Positions 1-7,203 of a stretch of DNA of 12,415 nucleotides are shown here, one piece after another. The notes below the pieces were generated by a model, which was not told the DNA's origin, made no database searches, and was given only the letters and a program-made list of their open reading frames with translations. Positions within the stretch are counted from its first letter, which is position 1; each line of letters begins with the position of its first letter. The stretch spans positions 1 through 12,415 of the forward strand of contig CAXUJK010000011.1 of NCBI GenBank assembly GCA_964251385.1, given 5' to 3'. The position numbers and the translations under genes are program-made. The stretch is from CADCVW01 sp964251385. Lineage in GTDB: Bacteria; Pseudomonadota; Alphaproteobacteria; Sphingomonadales; Sphingomonadaceae.

Positions 1-551
1 CCCGTCATGTTGTCGCCGGTGAACAGCCATTCCTTGGTCTTGCGCATGCCGAGATGGATCGGCCAGAACGCGAACACGTGCAGCTCGCCCATCGCGCGCG
101 CCTCGGGTTGCCCGAGCAGCGCGTCGTCGGCGGCGAACGCGATGTCGCACACGCCGACCAGGTCGAGCCCGCCCGCGACGCAGTGGCCGTGGATGACCGC
201 GATCGTCGCCTGCCGCAGCCGGAACAGCCGCATCCACCGTTCGCGCGACAGATGGAACTCGCGTCGCGACCAGACCGGGTTGCGGCGATGCGGACGACGC
301 TGGACGTCGTTGATCGCGCTGTCCGCGTCCCAAAGATACGAAAACTCCTTCAGGTCGTACCCGGTGGAGAAATGGTTGCCCGCCGCCTTTATGATCAGCA
401 CGCGCGTGTCGTCGTCCTGGTCGAGGTCGTCCATGACCAGATCGAGCTCGTCGCGCAGCTTGACGGACAGCGCGTTGCCCGTGTGCGGGCGGTTGAGCGT
501 CACCGTCGCAATGCGGTCCGCCTTTTCGTAGATCAGCGTTTCCAGGTCCAT
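1..551 (-). CDS. Enoyl-CoA hydratase/isomerase (crotonase) family protein, 3' part missing
   Basis: The first 183 residues of a crotonase-fold protein are visible; the C-terminal third (family length about 260) lies beyond the left edge. Crotonases act on acyl-CoA thioesters in the cytoplasm (hydration, isomerisation, C-C cleavage), stabilising an enolate in an oxyanion hole. The first oxyanion-hole segment is NHFSTGYDLKE (residues 59-69), and the second is HGHCVAGGLDLVGVCDIAFA (121-140), followed by GQPEAR (147-152). The second catalytic acid of classical hydratases is kept (E150 in QPE), but the first is Asp130 (AGGLD) instead of Glu, so hydratase activity cannot be assumed. An Arg/Trp-rich insert (about 85-110) separates the two halves. 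The ATG at 551 was chosen because a GGGGAG ribosome site lies about 8 nt upstream and the family N-terminus (LIYEKADRIATVTLNRP) begins there. It is transcribed divergently from the Baeyer-Villiger monooxygenase, with an operator-like palindrome in its presumed promoter. The family is certain; the substrate is unknown. Confidence 0.93.
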   Translation of the reverse strand, partial: MDLETLIYEKADRIATVTLNRPHTGNALSVKLRDELDLVMDDLDQDDDTRVLIIKAAGNHFSTGYDLKEFSYLWDADSAINDVQRRPHRRNPVWSRREFHLSRERWMRLFRLRQATIAVIHGHCVAGGLDLVGVCDIAFAADDALLGQPEARAMGELHVFAFWPIHLGMRKTKEWLFTGDNMT

Positions 552-593
552 GGTTCGACTCCCCGTGCCGGTTGCATCCGGCCTGCTGGCATT

Positions 594-623
594 AGTATCA
601 ACATATCCGTTGATGCAGCGCAA
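594..623 (-). promoter_or_regulatory. Possible crotonase promoter containing palindrome A
   Basis: On the minus strand, TTGCGC (618-623) and GATACT (594-599) are spaced 18 bp and could serve as -35 and -10 boxes, about 43 bp before the crotonase ATG. Both hexamers match the consensus only moderately. Palindrome A lies between and partly over them, which fits repression by steric block if the assignment is right. Confidence 0.3.
597..614. promoter_or_regulatory. Operator-like palindrome, copy A
   Basis: The plus strand reads ATCAAC-ATATCC-GTTGAT, a perfect 6-bp inverted repeat with a 6-bp spacer. Read on the minus strand it is ATCAACGGATATGTTGAT, which matches copies B (641-658) and C (7186-7203) at 14 invariant positions of 18, including the GGA in the spacer. 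Such palindromes are typical sites for dimeric regulators of TetR, MarR, GntR or similar type; which family cannot be said. It sits on the crotonase side of the divergent region. Confidence 0.72.
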
Positions 624-640
624 GATGCTTTTCGGTTTGC

Positions 641-658
641 ATCAACGGACTTGTTGAC
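641..658. promoter_or_regulatory. Operator-like palindrome, copy B
   Basis: The plus strand reads ATCAACGGACTTGTTGAC, with inverted arms TCAAC and GTTGA around a 6-bp spacer. Its right arm overlaps the TTGACA -35 box (654-659) of the presumed monooxygenase promoter. The centre-to-centre distance to copy A is 44 bp, about four helical turns, and the two copies are in opposite orientation. Identity with copy A extends into the flanks (TGC before, AC after), so the pair forms an imperfect inverted repeat. Confidence 0.72.
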
Positions 659-681
659 ACGAACGATTTGGCGCATATTTC
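654..681 (+). promoter_or_regulatory. Probable promoter of the BVMO-hydrolase operon
   Basis: A consensus -35 box TTGACA (654-659) is followed after 16 bp by TATTTC (676-681) as -10 box. Transcription would start near 688, giving a leader of about 20 nt that contains the ribosome site GGGAGAAGG (694-702) before the ATG at 708. The overlap of the -35 box with palindrome B suggests control by blocking RNA polymerase. The -35 box is strong; the -10 box is only fair. Confidence 0.5.
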
Positions 682-707
682 CAGCTCTAAGCTGGGAGAA
701 GGCTCGG

Positions 708-2327
708 ATGACGCAAGTGGATGTGATCGTGATCGGTGCCGGCTTCGGCGGCATGCGCGCGCTGCATACGTTGCGCGGTCAGGGCCTCTCGGTGACCGTG
801 CTCGAGGCGTCCGACGATGTCGGTGGCGTGTGGCACGTCAACCGCTATCCCGGCGCGCGCTGCGACGTCGAGAGCTACGACTATTCCTACATGTTCTCGG
901 AGGAACTCGAGCAGGAGTGGCGCTGGACCGAGCGCTACGCGACCCAGCCCGAAGTGCTGCGCTACATCCACCATGTCGCCGACCGCTTCGACCTGCGCCG
1001 CCACATCGAACTGAACACGCGCATGACGTCCGCCGAGTACGACGAGGATGCCGCGCGCTGGACCGTGACAGCGGACGACGGGCGGACATGGACCGCGCGC
1101 TACTTCCTGATGGCAGTCGGCAATCTGTCGACAACCAAGCAGCCGCAGTTCCTTGGCGAGGAGACATTCGAAGGTCCTATCCTGCATACCGCCGCCTGGC
1201 CGAAAGAGCCCGTCGATTTCACCGGAAAACGCGTCGGCATCATCGGCACCGGATCGTCGGGGGTACAGATGACGCCGGTGGTCGCGCAACAGTGCGAACA
1301 CCTGACCGTGTTCCAGCGCACGGCCAACTTCTCGGTGCCCGCCGCCAACGCGCCCGTGTCGGACGAGGAGGACGCGGCGGTCAAGGCGAACTATCGCGCC
1401 CGCCGCCGCGCCGCGCTCGACTCGCCGTCGGGGCTGGGCTTCTCGCCCGGCCAGATGTCCGCGCTCGACCACAGCCACGAGGAGCGCGAGAACACCTACG
1501 CGTCGGCGTGGAACCGTTCGGGGTTCGGCTTCGCGCTCGCGTACAAGGACGTGCTGCTCCACCAGGGCGCGAACGACACCGCCGCAGATTTCGCGCGTCG
1601 CCAGATCGCGTCGCGCGTCCATGACCCCGAGATCCGCGAAAAGCTGACCCCCCGTGGCTTCCCGTTCGGCGCGCGCCGGCCGTCTGTCGACAGCGGATAT
1701 TTCGAGGCGTTCAACCGCGACAACGTGACGCTCGTCGACGTCAAGGCCGCGCCCATCGAGGAGATCACGCCGACTGGCCTGCGCACGGCCGACGCGCATT
1801 ATCCGCTCGACATCCTCGTCTACGCGACCGGCTTCGACGCGTTCACCGGCTCGCTGCTCAGGCCCACCATCGTCGGGCGCGGCGGCAAGACGCTGCGCGA
1901 GGCGTGGAGCGCGGGACCCGTCACCTACCTGGGCATCGGCGTTCCCGACTTTCCCAACATGTTCATCGTCGTCGGCCCGGGCAGCCCGTCGCTGCTCAGC
2001 AACGTCATCCTGTCGATCGAACAGCAGGTCGACTGGCTCGGCGCGCTCGTCGCGCATGCCGAGGCGAACGAGATCGATACGATCGAGGTGACGCGCGAGG
2101 CGACGCGCGACTGGGTCGCGCTCGTCAACGAACGCGCCAAGGAGACTTTGTACCCGAAGGCCGCGTCCTACTACATGGGCGCGGAAGTGGCGGGCAAGCC
2201 GCAGGTGTTCATGCCGTTTTCGGGCGGTGTCCGTGGCTACCGACGCATCCTCGAAAAGGTCGCGGCGAACGGCTACGACGGTTTCGACATGCACGCCCCG
2301 TCGAAGGCCGAAGCCGCGGTCGCCTGA
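708..2327 (+). CDS. Type I Baeyer-Villiger monooxygenase (FAD/NADPH-dependent)
   Basis: This 539-residue flavoprotein has the usual length of cyclohexanone-monooxygenase-type enzymes. These use NADPH and O2 to insert an oxygen atom beside a ketone, giving an ester or lactone, in the cytoplasm. An N-terminal FAD Rossmann motif GAGFGG (10-15) is followed by the family-typical NRYPGARCDVES stretch near residue 50. The Baeyer-Villiger fingerprint FxGxxxHxxxWP is present as FEGPILHTAAWP (154-165). The NADPH Rossmann motif GTGSSG lies at 180-185, and DILVYATGF at 368-375. The active-site Arg expected ahead of 'DSGYFEAFNRDNV' is present (R324, with R323 beside it), so the enzyme looks intact. The open frame extends further upstream, but the ATG at 708 has a GGGAGAAGG ribosome site and starts directly at the Rossmann strand. 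Its stop overlaps the hydrolase start, so the two are translationally coupled. Substrate (cyclic, aryl or steroidal ketone) is not deducible. Confidence 0.95.
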   Translation: MTQVDVIVIGAGFGGMRALHTLRGQGLSVTVLEASDDVGGVWHVNRYPGARCDVESYDYSYMFSEELEQEWRWTERYATQPEVLRYIHHVADRFDLRRHIELNTRMTSAEYDEDAARWTVTADDGRTWTARYFLMAVGNLSTTKQPQFLGEETFEGPILHTAAWPKEPVDFTGKRVGIIGTGSSGVQMTPVVAQQCEHLTVFQRTANFSVPAANAPVSDEEDAAVKANYRARRRAALDSPSGLGFSPGQMSALDHSHEERENTYASAWNRSGFGFALAYKDVLLHQGANDTAADFARRQIASRVHDPEIREKLTPRGFPFGARRPSVDSGYFEAFNRDNVTLVDVKAAPIEEITPTGLRTADAHYPLDILVYATGFDAFTGSLLRPTIVGRGGKTLREAWSAGPVTYLGIGVPDFPNMFIVVGPGSPSLLSNVILSIEQQVDWLGALVAHAEANEIDTIEVTREATRDWVALVNERAKETLYPKAASYYMGAEVAGKPQVFMPFSGGVRGYRRILEKVAANGYDGFDMHAPSKAEAAVA

Positions 2328-3241
2328 TGTCGACGGCGGCCGTGCCCGTCGATCCCGCGTTCGCCGACCTGCTCGCCGACCCGCGCAACACGATCCGCGT
2401 GCCGCCCGCGCACGTGTCGATGACGCGCGTGCGTGCCGCCGCCGATGCCGCGATGACCGGCACTCCGGGTCCGGACCTGTTCGCGGTCGAGGACCTTGAG
2501 GCACCCGGACCCGCCGGACCCCTGCCCTTGCGTCTCTACCGTCCGTCGGCGGCGCGCGACCTGCCCGCCATCGTCTTCGCACACGGCGGTGGTTTCGTGA
2601 TGGGCAGCCTCGATACGCACGACGCGATGTGCCGATCGCTCGCGGTCAAATCCGGATGCGCGGTCGTGTCCGTCGGCTACCGGCTCGCGCCCGAAGCGCG
2701 GTATCCGGCGGCGATCGACGATGTCGTCGCGGCGCTGGCGTGGGTTCTGGCCGAAGCCGGAACGCTAGGGCTGGATGCGGACCGCGTCGCGCTGTGCGGG
2801 GACAGCGCGGGCGCTTATCTAGCCGCCTCCGCCGCGCTGCGCGTGCCGCGGCTTCGCCACGTGGCGCTCATCTATCCGTTGCTCGACCCGTCCTGCGACA
2901 CGCCGTCCGCGCATGCATTGAGCGTGGGATACGTGCTGACCCGCGAGGCGATGCTGTGGTTCTGGAACTGCTTTCTCGGCGAGGGCAACGCGGGTATTGC
3001 ACGGCTAGGCGACGACGTCGCGCGCCTGCCGCCGGTCACGATCGTCACCGCGGGCTACGACCCCCTGAGCGACGAAGGCGAAGCGTTCGCGGAGCAGCTG
3101 CGCGCCGCGAACGTTGACGTTACCGCACACCACTACCCCGGCATGATTCACGGCTTCGTCGGCATGCCGCATCTGACCCCGATTGCGGACCGCGCGATCG
3201 ACGATGTCGCGCGCGATCTCCGGGATGCGCTCGTCGCCTAG
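2327..3241 (+). CDS. Alpha/beta-hydrolase, hormone-sensitive-lipase family (esterase/lactonase)
   Basis: This 304-residue carboxylic-ester hydrolase belongs to the HSL group (bacterial lipase family IV). It has the oxyanion motif HGGG (86-89, in FAHGGGFVMGS), the nucleophile elbow GDSAG with Ser160, the acid Asp245 in DPLSDEG, and the catalytic His275 in MIHGF, so the catalytic triad is complete. There is no signal peptide, so it should be cytoplasmic. The start codon overlaps the BVMO stop (TGATG, 2325-2329); this start gives the normal family length and the longer upstream open frame is a shadow within the BVMO gene. Pairing with a Baeyer-Villiger monooxygenase is a known arrangement in which the hydrolase opens the lactone or cleaves the ester just formed; that is the favoured role here, by inference. 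Its TAG stop overlaps the stop of the convergent MFS gene. Confidence 0.93.
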   Translation: MSTAAVPVDPAFADLLADPRNTIRVPPAHVSMTRVRAAADAAMTGTPGPDLFAVEDLEAPGPAGPLPLRLYRPSAARDLPAIVFAHGGGFVMGSLDTHDAMCRSLAVKSGCAVVSVGYRLAPEARYPAAIDDVVAALAWVLAEAGTLGLDADRVALCGDSAGAYLAASAALRVPRLRHVALIYPLLDPSCDTPSAHALSVGYVLTREAMLWFWNCFLGEGNAGIARLGDDVARLPPVTIVTAGYDPLSDEGEAFAEQLRAANVDVTAHHYPGMIHGFVGMPHLTPIADRAIDDVARDLRDALVA

Positions 3242-4584
3242 GGGTGCAGCCGCTCGTGATCGCGGCGGTAGTGCGGGCGCGTCCTCGCGTAGACGAGACC
3301 CGCGGCCAGCGTCGAGACGATCAGCGTCAACGCCAGCGACCGACCGATCGCGCCCTCGTCCATGAACACGTAGTCGTTCAACACGCCCGGCAGCAGCGGC
3401 CCCAACGTCAGCCCACCCAGATTGCCGACGAACAGGATGACGGCCATGGCCTGGCCGCGCACCTGGTTGGGCAGGACCATCTGCGACGCCGCGTAGACGC
3501 TCCCCGTCGGCATCGCCAGGACGATCACGCCCAGGAAGAAGAACATGACGGTGGCGGCGGGCGATCCCAGCGTCAGCAGCAACCCCATGAAGAAGACGCA
3601 GGCCGCGAACGAGCTCAGCATCGCCACGCGCACCGCCGCGTCGCGCCGCCCCGCCGCCAGCCACCGGTCGCTGATCGCGCCGCCCGTGAACATGCCCAGG
3701 CACCCGCCGACCAGCACGACCGTGCCCATCGTCAGCCCCGTCTCGCGCGCGCTCCAGCCGTAGGTGCGCTGCAGCACGACCGCGGACCACAGCATGAATG
3801 CGTACAGCGCGACCGCCTGCATCGTGATGCCCGCCGAGATGCCGCCGATCGTGCGCCAGCGCTGTCCCAGCTCGGCGACCGTCTGGCGCACGGTCAGAGT
3901 CGCGCGTGCGCCGTCCGCGGTCGCGATGGCGTTGCCGCGCGGCGGTTCGCGCAGGGTCAGCACCCACAGGGCGACGAGGATGCCGGGCAACCCGACGACG
4001 AGGAACGTCCCGCGCCACGACGCCACCGGTCCGATGAACGGCAGGTCGATCGTCGGCGTGTTCGTGATCGCCTGGATGACGAGCCCGCCCACGAGCAGCG
4101 CCAGCCCGGACCCCAGATAGATGCCCATCGAGTAGAAGCTCATCGCGGACGACAGCTTTTCCTTGGGAAACGTGTCGGAGATCATCGACACCGCCGACGG
4201 GCTCAGCGCCGCCTCGCCGACGCCGACGCCCATCCGCGCCAGGAACAGCGCCGGAAAACTGCGCGTGAAGGCGCAGGCCGCGGTCATGATGCTCCAGAGC
4301 ACGACCCCGCCCGCGATGATGTTGCGCCGGTTGTAGCGGTCGGTCAGGCGACCGATCGGGAGCCCCAGCAAAGTGTAAAACAGGCTGAACGCCAGCCCCC
4401 CCAACAACCCGACCTGCGTGTCGCTGATGCCCAGGTCCGCCTTGATCGGGCCGACCAGCAGGCTCAGGATCTGCCGGTCGATGAACGACAACGTGTAACA
4501 CACGGTAAGCACGAGCACCGTGTACCAGGCGTATCTTCCGTCGCGCGGCGGAGCCTGTACCCGGATCGACGCCGCGCCGCTCAC
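3238..4584 (-). CDS. MFS transporter, spinster-like
   Basis: This 448-residue inner-membrane carrier has about 12 hydrophobic segments. TM1 (about 19-43) carries YTLSFIDRQI, characteristic of spinster-type MFS proteins common in sphingomonads. The MFS signature between TM2 and TM3 is GRLTDRYNRR (78-87), and a related GGAISDRW...GRR lies near 300-313 in the second half. A GVGVGEAALSP stretch (about 119-129) marks TM4. The start is a GTG (4582-4584): no ATG occurs before the first membrane segment, and the ribosome site is weak. The GTG lies 7 bp after the stop of TonB receptor 1, so reinitiation on a shared transcript is likely. Being downstream of two outer-membrane receptors suggests uptake of the same compound or movement of a product; direction and substrate are not evident. 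The stop overlaps the convergent hydrolase stop within CTAG. Confidence 0.92.
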   Translation of the reverse strand: MSGAASIRVQAPPRDGRYAWYTVLVLTVCYTLSFIDRQILSLLVGPIKADLGISDTQVGLLGGLAFSLFYTLLGLPIGRLTDRYNRRNIIAGGVVLWSIMTAACAFTRSFPALFLARMGVGVGEAALSPSAVSMISDTFPKEKLSSAMSFYSMGIYLGSGLALLVGGLVIQAITNTPTIDLPFIGPVASWRGTFLVVGLPGILVALWVLTLREPPRGNAIATADGARATLTVRQTVAELGQRWRTIGGISAGITMQAVALYAFMLWSAVVLQRTYGWSARETGLTMGTVVLVGGCLGMFTGGAISDRWLAAGRRDAAVRVAMLSSFAACVFFMGLLLTLGSPAATVMFFFLGVIVLAMPTGSVYAASQMVLPNQVRGQAMAVILFVGNLGGLTLGPLLPGVLNDYVFMDEGAIGRSLALTLIVSTLAAGLVYARTRPHYRRDHERLHP

Positions 4585-4591
4585 GTCCGCG

Positions 4592-7096
4592 TCAGAACTT
4601 GGTCGACAGTTGCAGCGCGATCTCGCGGCCGCGCGACACGACGCCGCGCTGTTCGCCGATCGCGCCGGGCACGCTCGCCCCGCCCGTCCGGTCCGCCGCG
4701 TAGAGCAGGACGTACTTGTTCGTGAGGTTGCGCCCGATCAGCCGGATCGAATAGCGATCGTCGGGCGCGGTGATCGCCGCGCTCGCGTTGAAGCGGAAGA
4801 AGCTGTCCTGCAGCGTCGACGGCCCCATCGTCTCGGCGGCGAAGTAGCTGTCGCTGTAGAAGGCGTCGCCGGTCAGCTGGAACCCGAAATCGCTGACCGG
4901 CACGTCGACGGTGAAGCCCGCGTTGCCCGACCAGTCGGGCGAACGCGCGGGCGCGCGGCCGCCGAAATCCTGCTGCAGCGTCAGCGCCGTCGCGTTGACG
5001 AACGAACAATTGGGCGGCGGCGTCGCGGTCGCGCGCGTCGTGCCTGTCGGGAACGCGAACGCGTAGCACTGCCCCACGAAGTCGCGGAACCGCCCGTTGA
5101 CGTACGCAACCGCGCCCCGCAGCTGCAGGAAATCGGTCGCCTGGAAATTGCCGTCCAGCTCGAACCCGCGCTGCCGCACCGACCCGGCGTTGTTGATCGT
5201 ATAGGCTATGACGGCCGGATCGTACGTGTTCACCTGCAAATCGCTGAACTTGTACGCGAACGCGGCCGCATTGACGCGCAGCCGGCGGTTCAGGAACACG
5301 CCCTTGGCGCCGACCTCGAAGCCCCTCGCCTTTTCCGACTGGAAATCGACATCCGCGATGCGCGTCGTGCGCTGCAGCGGGTTGGTGAGCCCGAAGCCGC
5401 CCGACTTGTACCCCGTCTTGTATGCCAGGAAAAGCGTCTGGTTCGCGGTCGGACGGTAGGTGATGGTCGCTTCGGGTGAAAAGTTCTCATCGACGAAGCG
5501 GCCCTTGAGAACGCCGACCTCGTCCGACCCGGGGAAGGTCGTTGCGAGCGTGTTGAAGTTGCCGATGCCGTACAGGTTCCGCTTGGTGTATCGTTTCTTT
5601 TCGCGCGTGAAGCGGACACCGCCCGCGACTTCGAGCCGGTCGGTGACCTCGAACAACGCCTGTCCGAACACGGAGATGGTGCTGCCGCGCTGCGTGTTGA
5701 GGTCGTTGTACGTGACGTAGCGGTTGGCGGCCGCGTTGTACGAGCCGTCGTTGATCTTGACGTCGTTGGTGTCGTCGAGCGTCGTCTTCTGCGCGAACGC
5801 ACCGACGACGAAGTTGAGCGGCCCTTCGAAGTCGGAGGTCAACCGCACTTCCTGGCTGATCTCCTCGTTCTCCTGCAGGTTGGAAAAGGCGAGCTGTGAA
5901 AAACTGGTCTGGTCGAACCCGGAGAACCAGTCGTACTTGGTTTTGTTGAACCCGCTGATGGAGGCGATCGTCAGCTGTTCGCCGAGCTTGAGCTCGAGGT
6001 CGAGCGAGGCGGTGTACACGGTCAACTCGCCGTCCGCGCGACCGTCGGCGGGGGCGCGCCGGATGGTTTGCGCGACGACCGGGGGCACGTCGCCCGCTGT
6101 CGTGTTGCGGTCCGCGCGGCAGTCGGCGGCGGGATCGGGAATGCCGAACATGCGCGGGTTGGGTCCGGTGCACGGCCCGATATTCTGCGACTGCACGCCC
6201 GCGCCCTCGTCCACCGACCGCGCCGCGAACAGTTTGAGGCGGGCGGTGAAGTCGGGGGTCAGGTCGCCCGCGAGCGTCAGCCGGCCCAGCAGTTCGCTGT
6301 CGCCGGGACGCGGGTTGGACGTTCCCGGCAGGAACGCGGCTTCGGCGGGCGCACCCGTCGCGGCCCGGTAGAAGGGGTTGGCGATCGGCCGCGCGGTGTT
6401 GCGCAGCCACCCGTCGAGATTGCGGTAGCGGACGGCCAGCCGGACGCCGAAATCGTCGCCAAGCGGCTGCGAGGCCGCCATCTCCAGCGTGTATTCGTCG
6501 CCGACGAACTCGTAGCCGCCGCGTAGCGTCAGCTCGGGGCGGCTCGTCGGATTGGCGGTCTTGATCGAGATGACCCCCGCCGGACTGTTCTTGCCGAAGA
6601 ACAGGGCTTGCGGGCCTTTCAGGACCTCGACCTGCTGGATGTCGAAGAAGCCGAGTTGCGACACGCGCCCGTCGCTGGTCTGCACCCCGTCGATGGCGAC
6701 GGACACGGACTGTTCGAACCCCGTCTGGTTGGCGGGCGAGCTGATGCCGCGAATGGCGATCGATCCGCCCGCATTGGACTTGAAGTTGCCGACGATCACG
6801 GTCGGAGTCAGCTCGGCGATGCGGCTGAGATCGGTCGCATTGTTGCGCACCAGGTCTGCGGCGCTCTGCACCGACACGACGACCGGAACGCTGACGAGCG
6901 TTTCCTCGCGGCGCCGCGCGGTGACGACGATCTCTTCGCTAGGCGCCGCCTCCTCGATCGGGGCGGCGCTCGCCGGACGCTGATCCGAGGCTTCGGCGGG
7001 CGTGTCGCCGGTCTGCGCGTTGGCGGGCGCGCTTGCCGCCAGGATCAGCGCCAGGATGCCCCCAAGCTGCGCCTCGGTCCGGTACGACGTCTTCAT
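4592..7096 (-). CDS. TonB-dependent outer-membrane receptor 1
   Basis: This is an 834-residue receptor. A signal peptide (1-27, ending APANA) is followed by an acidic, Ala-rich linker and a TonB box EEIVVTA (54-60). The plug domain (about 66-180) includes SIAIRGIS (112-119), AIDGV (134-138) and VEVLKGPQALFFGKNSPAG (156-174). The remainder is a 22-strand-type barrel ending in ...LQLSTKF with the C-terminal Phe needed for outer-membrane insertion. There is no N-terminal signalling (STN) domain, so FecA-type sigma-factor signalling is not expected. Two Cys pairs sit in probable surface loops. An in-frame GTG at 7171 would give a longer product, but the ATG at 7096 directly opens the signal peptide and has a GGGGAGAG ribosome site. 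A palindrome (copy C) lies about 90 bp upstream, so expression may be co-regulated with the BVMO genes. The ligand is unknown; receptors of this type in sphingomonads often serve catabolism of organic substrates. Confidence 0.94.
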   Translation of the reverse strand: MKTSYRTEAQLGGILALILAASAPANAQTGDTPAEASDQRPASAAPIEEAAPSEEIVVTARRREETLVSVPVVVSVQSAADLVRNNATDLSRIAELTPTVIVGNFKSNAGGSIAIRGISSPANQTGFEQSVSVAIDGVQTSDGRVSQLGFFDIQQVEVLKGPQALFFGKNSPAGVISIKTANPTSRPELTLRGGYEFVGDEYTLEMAASQPLGDDFGVRLAVRYRNLDGWLRNTARPIANPFYRAATGAPAEAAFLPGTSNPRPGDSELLGRLTLAGDLTPDFTARLKLFAARSVDEGAGVQSQNIGPCTGPNPRMFGIPDPAADCRADRNTTAGDVPPVVAQTIRRAPADGRADGELTVYTASLDLELKLGEQLTIASISGFNKTKYDWFSGFDQTSFSQLAFSNLQENEEISQEVRLTSDFEGPLNFVVGAFAQKTTLDDTNDVKINDGSYNAAANRYVTYNDLNTQRGSTISVFGQALFEVTDRLEVAGGVRFTREKKRYTKRNLYGIGNFNTLATTFPGSDEVGVLKGRFVDENFSPEATITYRPTANQTLFLAYKTGYKSGGFGLTNPLQRTTRIADVDFQSEKARGFEVGAKGVFLNRRLRVNAAAFAYKFSDLQVNTYDPAVIAYTINNAGSVRQRGFELDGNFQATDFLQLRGAVAYVNGRFRDFVGQCYAFAFPTGTTRATATPPPNCSFVNATALTLQQDFGGRAPARSPDWSGNAGFTVDVPVSDFGFQLTGDAFYSDSYFAAETMGPSTLQDSFFRFNASAAITAPDDRYSIRLIGRNLTNKYVLLYAADRTGGASVPGAIGEQRGVVSRGREIALQLSTKF

Positions 7097-7173
7097 GCTC
7101 TCTCCCCAAGATGCCGCTTTGCTGACGAAGCGATCTATCCAACGCGGGCAAAGCTGCCCCAGCATCAGCACAG

Positions 7174-7179
7174 TGTCAA
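7174..7179 (-). promoter_or_regulatory. Candidate -35 box for TonB receptor 1
   Basis: The minus strand has a perfect TTGACA here, six bases downstream of palindrome C in the direction of transcription and about 80 bp before the receptor ATG. No convincing -10 box follows at 16-18 bp (CAGCTT at 17 bp is poor), so this may be an activator-dependent promoter or a chance match. Read-through from receptor 2 is also possible, since the gap is only 106 bp. Confidence 0.3.
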
Positions 7180-7185
7180 ATGAAA

Positions 7186-7203
7186 ATCAACGGATGCGTT
7201 GAC
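7186..7203. promoter_or_regulatory. Operator-like palindrome, copy C
   Basis: The plus strand reads ATCAACGGATGCGTTGAC, with TCAAC/GTTGA arms and a 6-bp spacer. It shares 14 of 18 positions with both copies A and B. It lies in the 106-bp gap between the two receptor genes and touches the last base of the receptor 2 stop codon, just upstream of a TTGACA on the minus strand. It links receptor 1 and the MFS gene to the regulator proposed for the crotonase/BVMO region. Confidence 0.7.

Noticed and set aside
660..668. CGAACGATT shared between the BVMO promoter and the region upstream of the lyase (9851-9859)
   Set aside because: It is a single short match without symmetry and in different positions relative to promoter boxes; it can occur by chance.
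54..707. N-terminal extension of the BVMO frame reaching back over the crotonase gene
   Set aside because: The extension is antisense to a real crotonase and would place the FAD motif some 220 residues into the protein; the ATG at 708 has a good ribosome site.
687..2582. Long open frame of 631 codons on the minus strand, antisense to the BVMO and hydrolase genes
   Set aside because: Its product is Arg-rich low-complexity sequence with no family motif, the usual mirror frame of a GC-rich gene. The plus-strand BVMO has complete motifs.
3005..4501. Second long minus-strand frame overlapping the MFS gene
   Set aside because: It is a shifted reading of the MFS gene with low-complexity Arg/Gly/Ala sequence and no membrane segments.
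3244..4725. Plus-strand open frame of 493 codons across the MFS gene
   Set aside because: The product is rich in Arg, Gln, His and Asp with no domain. The minus-strand frame encodes a clear 12-segment MFS protein.
7115..7132. CGCTT/AAGCG inverted repeat near the receptor 1 ribosome site
   Set aside because: A 5-bp stem with an 8-nt loop is too weak to call a riboswitch or regulator site.
7146..7159. Small hairpin GGGCA-loop-TGCCC in the leader of TonB receptor 1, considered as terminator or attenuator
   Set aside because: The stem is only 5 bp and no T-run follows on the minus strand, so a chance palindrome in GC-rich DNA is more likely.
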